From positions 1-5,368 of the forward strand of contig JAJZHC010000103.1 of the NCBI GenBank assembly GCA_021804705.1: a DNA stretch of 5,368 bases, written 5' to 3'. Positions 1-4,437 of the stretch are shown here, in pieces. Source of the DNA: Pseudomonadota bacterium (GTDB lineage Bacteria > Pseudomonadota > Gammaproteobacteria > Burkholderiales > Ferrovaceae). Each line of letters opens with the position of its first letter. Positions within the stretch are counted from its first letter, which is position 1. Made by a program: the position numbers and the translations under genes. The notes beneath the pieces are model-generated. The model was not told where the DNA came from. It did no database searches and saw nothing but the letters and a program-made list of their open reading frames with translations.

Positions 1-66
1 TCTATAGCCGCAACGGGGGGGGTAAAACATAATCCATATGGGTGGTGAAATCGGCTTGCCGCTCAT
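1..66 (-). CDS. possible start of another gene, partial
   Basis: Fifteen bases beyond the stop of the last stress-protein gene, an ATG (positions 66-64) opens a frame that stays open to the window edge for 22 codons, beginning MSGKPISPPIW. A GAGGA sequence lies directly in front of the ATG, which is purine-rich like a ribosome binding site but closer than is usual. The frame crosses a run of eight C (G on the plus strand, 15-22). I do not recognise the peptide, and an open run of 22 codons can occur by chance. It could be the fifth gene of the operon or simply 3' untranslated sequence. Confidence 0.2.
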   Translation of the reverse strand, partial: MSGKPISPPIWIMFYPPRCGYR

Positions 67-80
67 TTCCTCGTCAGGAG

Positions 81-527
81 TCAGGGCAGGCGCACCAGCA
101 AAATCGGTACCGGACTGTCGCGCATCACGCCTTCGGCGATGCTACCCATGAACAGGTGCCGCAGCCCCTTGCGGCCATGGGTGCCCACAACAATAAGATC
201 CGCAGGCCAATTCCGGGCTTCCTCCACAATGGCGTGGGCCACCTTGTCGCCCACGCTGTCCGTTTCCAGCATCTTCGTCTCGATGAACACCCCTTCGGCC
301 TCGGCAGCCTTATTGGCCTTCTCGAGTACCTTATGCCCCGTGTGGATGGCCGCCCGTTCGATGGCGCTACGGTCCACGAATTCGGTGTCGCTGAAGATGC
401 TGGCCTCGTCCACCACGTAGACCACGCGCAACAGGGCCTGCTGGTTTTTGGCCAGCTGCAGGGCCTCTTGCATGGCGCGCCCGGAGGTGTCGCTGCCGTC
501 CACTGCGATCAGGATGCGCTGGTACAT
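81..527 (-). CDS. universal stress protein, single UspA domain
   Basis: This 148-residue protein has the normal length of a single-domain universal stress protein. These are soluble cytoplasmic proteins of the Rossmann-like alpha/beta fold that dimerise and, in the ATP-binding subgroup, bind ATP. The N-terminal strand MYQRILIAVDGSDTS (1-15) carries the adenine-contacting V9-D10 pair typical of the family. The phosphate-binding motif G-2x-G-9x-G-S is complete: G115, G118, G128 and S129, within GTHGRKG...FMGS. The C-terminal strand PILLVRL matches the family end. It is the last confident gene of a four-gene operon, 11 bp after the tandem Usp gene, with a strong AGGAG ribosome binding site that overlaps the preceding stop. 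Its likely role is a stress or energy-status sensor for the neighbouring exporter system; that partnership is inferred from context only. Confidence 0.95.
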   Translation of the reverse strand: MYQRILIAVDGSDTSGRAMQEALQLAKNQQALLRVVYVVDEASIFSDTEFVDRSAIERAAIHTGHKVLEKANKAAEAEGVFIETKMLETDSVGDKVAHAIVEEARNWPADLIVVGTHGRKGLRHLFMGSIAEGVMRDSPVPILLVRLP

Positions 528-535
528 ACGCTGGG

Positions 536-540
536 CTCCT
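536..540 (-). promoter_or_regulatory. ribosome binding site of the UspA gene
   Basis: The minus strand reads AGGAG eight bases before the ATG at 527-525. Its first two bases are also the AG of the TAG stop codon of the upstream tandem Usp gene, so termination and re-initiation are physically coupled. This is the best Shine-Dalgarno sequence in the operon and supports the chosen start. Confidence 0.8.
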
Positions 541-1264
541 AACTGAAAGATGAGGCGTCGCTCTGGACCACCAACACGGAATGTTCCGTCTGCCCGATGA
601 CGTGTTGGGTGGTGCTGTTGCGGTATCGTCCCAACACGATCAGGTCCGCCTGTCGGACCTGTGCTTCAGCCAGAATGGCTTCATGGGGTTTTCCCGCAGT
701 CCCCGGGCCCAACGTCATGAGGGCAAGCGGCAACTGGCAGGCCTGCGATACCTCGGTGGCCATGGCGGCAACGGGAACATCCCGCGCCTCGGGATCGACG
801 ACGGCGAGAATAGCATGCGACCACAGGCGCGCGGTTCGCGGCACAAACAGCATGCTGCAAGGGGCATCCATCGCCACCTTGCCAACCATCTCGCCAATCA
901 GCAGGTGGGAGAGAAAACTGCGCCGCCCCCGCCGCCGTGCGATGAGCAGATCAGCGCCGTACGCGCGCGCCTCTTGCAGGATGGCCTCGTGGGGCGCTTC
1001 GGATTGCCGCACCACGAGGTCCAGGGTCACGCCGGCCTCCCGGGCCGCAGTACGCAACTGCTCTGCTTTTGCGGCAAACTCGCGCGCACTGCGCAAGGCA
1101 AGATCTGGCGATGCGATTTCGTATTCCACATGATGCGCCACAGGAAACACCGCGCGCAGACCCACACCGCAATGGTGCGCAATGTCAAATGCCAGTCGCT
1201 CGGCACCGCTGTCAAAATCGGTGTGTTCCGTGACCAGTAAAATGCGTTGGAAAGGATGGCTCAT
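539..1264 (-). CDS. tandem universal stress protein, shortened second domain
   Basis: The 241-residue product contains two Usp domains in tandem. Domain 1 (about 4-143) starts with the strand QRILLVTEHTDFDSGAERL and ends with CSMLFVPR. Domain 2 (about 147-235) starts SHAILAVVDPEA and ends HSVLVVQSD. Domain 2 is only about 90 residues, against roughly 140 usually, and seems to lack the middle of the fold. The nucleotide-binding motif is degenerate in both halves: domain 1 has ARRRGRRSF...IGE where G-2x-G-9x-GS is expected, and domain 2 has LGRYRNSTTQHVIGQT. ATP binding is therefore doubtful, and a regulatory or scaffold role is more likely. The second domain recalls the first in its PHEAIL stretch (91-96 and 193-198). 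The start ATG lies three bases after the stop of the upstream membrane-protein gene, with no obvious Shine-Dalgarno, which suggests translational coupling. Confidence 0.9.
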   Translation of the reverse strand: MSHPFQRILLVTEHTDFDSGAERLAFDIAHHCGVGLRAVFPVAHHVEYEIASPDLALRSAREFAAKAEQLRTAAREAGVTLDLVVRQSEAPHEAILQEARAYGADLLIARRRGRRSFLSHLLIGEMVGKVAMDAPCSMLFVPRTARLWSHAILAVVDPEARDVPVAAMATEVSQACQLPLALMTLGPGTAGKPHEAILAEAQVRQADLIVLGRYRNSTTQHVIGQTEHSVLVVQSDASSFS

Positions 1265-1267
1265 GAT

Positions 1268-1678
1268 TCAGGAGTGTCGCATGCTCAGGCCCGAGGCGGC
1301 ATAGAGCAGCACCAGCACCGCCATCAGCCCCAGGGCTGCATAGATGTAGTTTTTTTCCTTGAGATACACCGGCACCACCGCTGCGATACTGAGAATGGGG
1401 CTGGCCGAGAGCATGGCAATGCCCAGCAGGCTCAGAAAATCGCCCTTGTCCATGGCAAACAGCCAGCTCCATCCCTCATGCAACCCCGTAGCCCTGGCAT
1501 AATCCGCAGCAGAGAGTTTCCACAATTGCGGCAACTGGTGCAGTGGCACCTCGGCCGTGGCAAGCCCTGTCATGTACAGCACGAAGGTGACCACGAGCGT
1601 CACAAACCCGATGAGCGTGGCCCAATGCAGCACCGTAGCATAGCGCATCTGTTCGGGCGGCAGGCGATGGTGGCTCAT
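1268..1678 (-). CDS. DUF1634-like small membrane protein
   Basis: A 136-residue protein with three predicted membrane helices, at about 19-40, 81-104 and 111-128, and a loop of about 40 residues between the first two. The second half (FLSLLGIAMLSASPILSIAA, then YLKEKNYIYAALGLMAVLVLL) follows the pattern of DUF1634 proteins: a helix ending in a proline-containing turn, a charged KEK/KD segment, then a final hydrophobic helix. DUF1634 genes characteristically follow TauE/SafE transporter genes, as here, where the start is 5 bp beyond the transporter stop. The function of the family is unknown; an accessory subunit of the transporter is the obvious inference. I chose the ATG at 1678; the frame stays open much further upstream, but that part is a shadow of the transporter gene. 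Family assignment is from pattern memory, while the gene itself is secure. Confidence 0.75.
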   Translation of the reverse strand: MSHHRLPPEQMRYATVLHWATLIGFVTLVVTFVLYMTGLATAEVPLHQLPQLWKLSAADYARATGLHEGWSWLFAMDKGDFLSLLGIAMLSASPILSIAAVVPVYLKEKNYIYAALGLMAVLVLLYAASGLSMRHS

Positions 1679-1683
1679 GGCGA

Positions 1684-2619
1684 CTAGATTCCCAAACCCT
1701 TGAGCAGGGTGCGCACGCCCGCAAACAACAGCATGGAAATCACCACCTTGCGGATCACGGCGGGATTGAGCATTGTCAGCAAATGAGCGCCGATACGCGC
1801 GCCCATCATCATGCCCACCACCGCGGGTACCGCAATGATGGCCAGGATAGCGCCGTTGTTGAGGTAATACCAGGTGGCCGACGCGCTGGCGATGGAGAGG
1901 ATCAGACTGGAGGAAGCTGCCGCCAGTTTCAGTGGCACACCCATCAGCAGATTGAGCGCGGGCACGTTGGCCCAGCCCGCGCCCACACCAAAAACCCCGC
2001 CCAGAAAGCCGATGACGAGAAACAACATGATTCCGGTGGGCGTGCGGTGCACCTGCCAGGAAATCTCCCTGCCCGAAATCAGGTCGTGAAACACGCCATG
2101 GATGCCCAGGCGCAGTGACAGTGCGTCGGGTTGGGGCACGTGGGGGTAGTCGGACTTGCGGGCCATGATCATGAGCGCCGTAATGGCGAGAATGATAAGC
2201 CCCAGCATGATCTCGATCATGTTGGCAGGCAACGCCAACCCCACCATGGCCCCGCCCATGGAACTGAGCGAGGCGGACAGGGCCAGCGGCATCACGAGGC
2301 GCAGGTTGGCCATGCCGTTTTTCAGCAGCGAAGGTCCGGCGGCCAGGGCGCTGGCCATGGCCACCAACAGGCCCGCGCCGCGCACGAAGTCGAGATGGAA
2401 GGGAAAGAAGCCTCCCACGATGGGTACGAACAGCACGCCACCCCCCACTCCGGCGGGGACTGCCACGATGCCCAGGAAAAAGCACACCACGAACAATCCC
2501 AAGGGCCACACCCACCAGGGCAGCACTTCCGCCGCGGGCAGGGCATCGGCGGCCTGGGCCGCCATGGCGCCACAGAACGCCAGCAGCAACAACACGGCCA
2601 GGGGATGTTTGAAGGGCAT
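1684..2619 (-). CDS. TauE/SafE family membrane transporter (anion exporter)
   Basis: The product is a 311-residue polytopic inner-membrane protein of the TauE/SafE family, whose members move sulfite, sulfoacetate, thiosulfate or other small anions. The two glycine-rich family repeats are visible: AVPAGVGGGVLFVPIVGG (53-70) and GFLGGVFGVGAGWANVP (204-220), the latter followed by LLMGVPLKLAAASSS. About nine hydrophobic segments lie between 33 and 305, with a charged cytoplasmic or periplasmic loop at 153-196. The N-terminus (MPFKHPLAVLLLLAFCGAMA) looks like a signal peptide, with possible cleavage after AQA at 21-23. That favours the ATG at 2619 over an in-frame TTG at 2664, which would add an unlikely RH/W-rich extension; neither has a good Shine-Dalgarno. 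The mature part has a single cysteine (C46), unlike the cysteine-rich thiosulfate importers TsuA/YeeE. The substrate cannot be read from sequence. First gene of a four-gene operon. Confidence 0.88.
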   Translation of the reverse strand: MPFKHPLAVLLLLAFCGAMAAQAADALPAAEVLPWWVWPLGLFVVCFFLGIVAVPAGVGGGVLFVPIVGGFFPFHLDFVRGAGLLVAMASALAAGPSLLKNGMANLRLVMPLALSASLSSMGGAMVGLALPANMIEIMLGLIILAITALMIMARKSDYPHVPQPDALSLRLGIHGVFHDLISGREISWQVHRTPTGIMLFLVIGFLGGVFGVGAGWANVPALNLLMGVPLKLAAASSSLILSIASASATWYYLNNGAILAIIAVPAVVGMMMGARIGAHLLTMLNPAVIRKVVISMLLFAGVRTLLKGLGI

Positions 2620-2667
2620 CGGCGCAGTATACCGCCAGCACAGGTGCCGCAGTGCGGGTGGCAATTT

Positions 2668-2697
2668 TTATCAGGATTAAGCTATCGTTGCTATAAC
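2668..2697 (+). promoter_or_regulatory. candidate promoter of the winged-helix regulator gene
   Basis: TTATCA (2668-2673, four of six matches to the -35 consensus) is 18 bp from TATAAC (2692-2697, five of six matches to -10). TG at 2689-2690 sits one base before the -10, forming an extended -10 (TGcTATAAC). Predicted transcription start is near 2704, giving a leader of about 72 bases. The -10 is the left arm of the 20-bp palindrome, so occupancy of that site would block this promoter. An alternative pair, TTGCCA (2716-2721) and TAAAAT (2741-2746), has a long 19-bp spacer. Confidence 0.45.
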
Positions 2698-2711
2698 TTA
2701 ATAAAGTTATA
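2676..2711. promoter_or_regulatory. candidate operator: palindrome and three half-sites
   Basis: TATAACTT (2692-2699) and AAGTTATA (2704-2711) are perfect inverted arms separated by AATA. Viewed as a 10-bp half-site with consensus ATTAAGTTAT, there are three copies: plus strand 2676-2685 (ATTAAGCTAT, one mismatch), minus strand 2702-2693 (exact), and plus strand 2701-2710 (ATAAAGTTAT, one mismatch). Neighbouring copies alternate in orientation. The site lies in the AT-rich divergent spacer between a winged-helix regulator gene and the exporter operon, the classic place for an autoregulatory operator. Binding by that regulator is inferred. Confidence 0.6.
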
Positions 2712-2766
2712 TTTCTTGCCACTGCATGCGGCTTCTGGAATAAAATTCGCCACTCCACTCCAGTTT

Positions 2767-2770
2767 GGGA
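2767..2770 (+). promoter_or_regulatory. ribosome binding site of the regulator gene
   Basis: GGGA lies five bases before the ATG at 2776-2778. It decides this start over the long upstream extension of the same frame, which is antisense to the transporter gene. An overlapping ATG at 2771 is in a different frame. Confidence 0.55.
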
Positions 2771-2775
2771 ATGTC

Positions 2776-3111
2776 ATGAAAGCGCTGTTCAAATATCACA
2801 AGCTTGTCGAGTCGGTGGAGGCCCAGCCCTCCTTCAAGGGCCTTGACCCGGTGCAGATTGAAATCCTGATGGCCATCGGCACCAGCCGCCTGAACGACGA
2901 GATGCTGACCGTCAGCAACATTCTGGAAATGACGGAACTGGCCTCGCCTGCCACGCTGCATGGACGCCTGAAAGAGCTGCGCACACGCGGGTTCATTGAA
3001 ATCGTCTCGGGTCAGGACAACCGCTTCAAGTTCCTGCAGCCCTCCGACCTCGCCAACGAATACTTCAACGCCCTGGACCGCTGCATTCGCAAAGCAGTGC
3101 AAGCGGCCTAA
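2776..3111 (+). CDS. small winged-helix (MarR-like) transcriptional regulator
   Basis: A 111-residue protein with a single winged-helix DNA-binding domain. Predicted layout: an N-terminal helix (1-16); a helix at about 24-36 (DPVQIEILMAIGT); the helix-turn-helix at about 45-72, with VSNILEMTE as positioning helix and SPATLHGRLKELRTRGFI as recognition helix; a beta wing at about 73-88 (IEIVSGQDNRFKFL); and a C-terminal helix (90-109) that could form the dimer interface. The pattern of a recognition helix followed by LRTRGFIE...DNR.K is typical of MarR-type proteins, though this one is shorter than the usual 140-150 residues and has no visible sensor domain. It is divergent from the TauE/SafE operon and has a palindrome in its promoter region, so it probably regulates itself and that operon. 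The ligand is unknown. Its stop overlaps the 3' end of folC. Confidence 0.85.
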   Translation: MKALFKYHKLVESVEAQPSFKGLDPVQIEILMAIGTSRLNDEMLTVSNILEMTELASPATLHGRLKELRTRGFIEIVSGQDNRFKFLQPSDLANEYFNALDRCIRKAVQAA

Positions 3112-4403
3112 GCCGCCCCTTCCAGGGCAGCCATCACGGCGCCCACCGTGATGAAAGATCCAAACACCACGATGCGATCAGCCGCCTGCGCGCAGCTTCT
3201 GGCTTCGGCAAACGCCGCCTGAGGCGAGGCGCAGCCGGTAACACTACCGCGCACGCCCGAGAGCAGCGCCTGCATGGCTTCCAGGCTGGCGCCGCGCGCC
3301 TCCTCGATGCCGGCGACGCACCAGCAATCCACCAGCGGGTCCAGCAGGGCGATGACCCCAGCGATGTCCTTGTCGCTCAGCATCCCGAACACGGCCCAGG
3401 TTTTGCCGTCGCAGGGCTCGGTGCGCAGGTTGGCAGCCAGTTCCGCCGCGGCGTGCGGGTTATGCGCCACGTCCATGATGACAAGCGGGGCCTCGGACAC
3501 TTTCTGAAAGCGCCCCGCCAGCGCCGCGGTCTGCAAGCCTTCACGCAGCGCCTCCAGCGAGACCGGCAGGCGCGCTTCCAGAGTCAGCAATGCCGCCAGG
3601 GCAGCGGCTGCATTGCGGTACTGGAAAGCGCCCGAGAGCTTGAGACGCGGCAGCCCCGCCAGCGTGTGAGCACCCATAGCAAACGACCACTGCCCGGCAC
3701 TCACCTGATAGGAAAAATCCCGGTCGATCTGCAACAGCTGCGCGCCCAGGCGTGCCGCAGTTTCGGCGATGGTGACGGGAGGCTCGGGGTCGGCGCAGAT
3801 GGCCGGACGCCCGGCGCGAAAAACGCCGGCTTTTTCAGCAGCGATGGCCTCGCGGGTGTTGCCCAGCCACGCCTCGTGGTCGATGGCGATGCTGGTGACG
3901 ATGGCGCAGTCGGGATCGAAAATATTGACGGCATCCAATCGGCCGCCCAGCCCCACTTCCAGGATGACCACATCAAGACCCGCCTCGATGAAGACCTGCA
4001 TCGCTGCAAGCGTGCCAAACTCGAAGGGGGTGAGCGACTGGTTGCCGCGCGCGGCCTCCACTTTGGCGAAGGCATCGCACAGGCTTTGATCGGAAACGAA
4101 TGAAGACCCCACGCGCACGCGTTCGTTGTAACGCACAAGATGCGGCGAGGAATAGACACCCACGCGATAGCCCGCGGCGCTCAAACAGGCGGCCAGCAGG
4201 GTACAGGTGGAGCCTTTGCCATTGGTACCGGCAACGGTGATGATGGGAAAGTTGGGATGCAAGGTCATTGCATCCCGCACTTGTGACACGCGGGCCAACC
4301 CCATGTCGATGGTCAGCGCATGGAGCTGCTCGGTGTGTGCCAGCCACTCCGCAAGGGTTTTTGGCCCCGCGGCGGGCGGCAAGGAACTGCGGGCCACGCT
4401 CAT
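3108..4403 (-). CDS. folC: bifunctional dihydrofolate synthase / folylpolyglutamate synthase
   Basis: FolC adds glutamate to dihydropteroate to make dihydrofolate and then extends the polyglutamate tail of reduced folates, using ATP, in the cytoplasm. The 431 residues match the usual bacterial length. Visible motifs include the P-loop GTNGKGS (59-65), YSSPHLVRYNERVR (84-97), the catalytic and metal-binding stretch LEVGLGGRLDAVN (148-160), TSIAIDHEAWLG (170-181), EKAGVFR (190-196) with the lysine K191 that is carbamylated in characterised FolC/Mur ligases, AGRFQ (296-300), DVAHNPHA (311-318) and the C-terminal FGSFITVGAV (414-423). All key residues look intact. It starts 34 bp after fhs on the same strand, without a clear Shine-Dalgarno. 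The pairing fits, because Fhs works best on polyglutamylated tetrahydrofolate. In many betaproteobacteria folC instead sits between accD and dedD/cvpA, so this linkage differs from the common arrangement. Confidence 0.97.
   Translation of the reverse strand: MSVARSSLPPAAGPKTLAEWLAHTEQLHALTIDMGLARVSQVRDAMTLHPNFPIITVAGTNGKGSTCTLLAACLSAAGYRVGVYSSPHLVRYNERVRVGSSFVSDQSLCDAFAKVEAARGNQSLTPFEFGTLAAMQVFIEAGLDVVILEVGLGGRLDAVNIFDPDCAIVTSIAIDHEAWLGNTREAIAAEKAGVFRAGRPAICADPEPPVTIAETAARLGAQLLQIDRDFSYQVSAGQWSFAMGAHTLAGLPRLKLSGAFQYRNAAAALAALLTLEARLPVSLEALREGLQTAALAGRFQKVSEAPLVIMDVAHNPHAAAELAANLRTEPCDGKTWAVFGMLSDKDIAGVIALLDPLVDCWCVAGIEEARGASLEAMQALLSGVRGSVTGCASPQAAFAEARSCAQAADRIVVFGSFITVGAVMAALEGAA
3132..3153. 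other. inverted repeat at the convergent gene junction
   Basis: CATCACGG (3132-3139) and CCGTGATG (3146-3153) form a perfect 8-bp stem with a 6-base loop. It begins 21 bases after the regulator stop and lies inside the last codons of folC (the ITVGAVM segment). No T-run follows on either strand, so it is not a standard intrinsic terminator. It could stabilise or shape transcript ends of both genes, or be a by-product of the conserved FolC C-terminus. Confidence 0.35.
3811..3835 (+). terminator. terminator-like hairpin antisense to folC
   Basis: CCGGCG (3811-3816) pairs perfectly with CGCCGG (3824-3829) around the 7-base loop CGAAAAA, followed by C and five T (3831-3835). On the plus strand this has the form of a Rho-independent terminator. 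No plus-strand gene ends nearby; the nearest is the regulator, whose stop is 700 bp upstream. It may end read-through from that gene, but it lies over the conserved folC codons for EKAGVFRAG and could be coincidental. Confidence 0.35.
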
Positions 4404-4437
4404 GACGTTTCAGGAATGAGCGCTGGCCCGCATGGGC

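Noticed and set aside
52..61. Short inverted repeat after the UspA gene (CGGC/GCCG) as a terminator
   Set aside because: The stem is only 3-4 bp and is followed by a weak ATTT rather than a T-run.
581..1240. Plus-strand open frames opposite the tandem Usp gene
   Set aside because: Their translations look like shadow frames of a GC-rich gene and show no recognisable domain, while the minus-strand Usp protein is clear.
2620..2664. Alternative TTG start for the transporter
   Set aside because: It would put a hydrophilic 15-residue extension in front of a good signal peptide and extend into the AT-rich regulatory spacer.
1679..2758. Upstream extension of the DUF1634-like frame to nearly 500 codons
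   Set aside because: It overlaps the transporter gene in another frame and gives an Arg/Gly/Pro-rich, low-complexity translation. The ATG at 1678, just after the transporter stop, is the sensible start.
2131..2775. Long plus-strand extension of the regulator frame upstream of 2776
   Set aside because: It is antisense to the transporter gene, has a His/Gln/Gly-rich composition typical of a shadow frame, and the start at 2776 has its own ribosome binding site and begins the conserved domain.
3453..4103. Plus-strand open frames opposite folC
   Set aside because: The opposite strand encodes an intact FolC with all motifs; the plus frames are Arg/Gln/His-rich shadows.
4426..4437. GCCC/GGGC hairpin between fhs and folC as a terminator or attenuator
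   Set aside because: A 4-bp stem without a T-run is too weak; co-transcription of the two genes is more likely.
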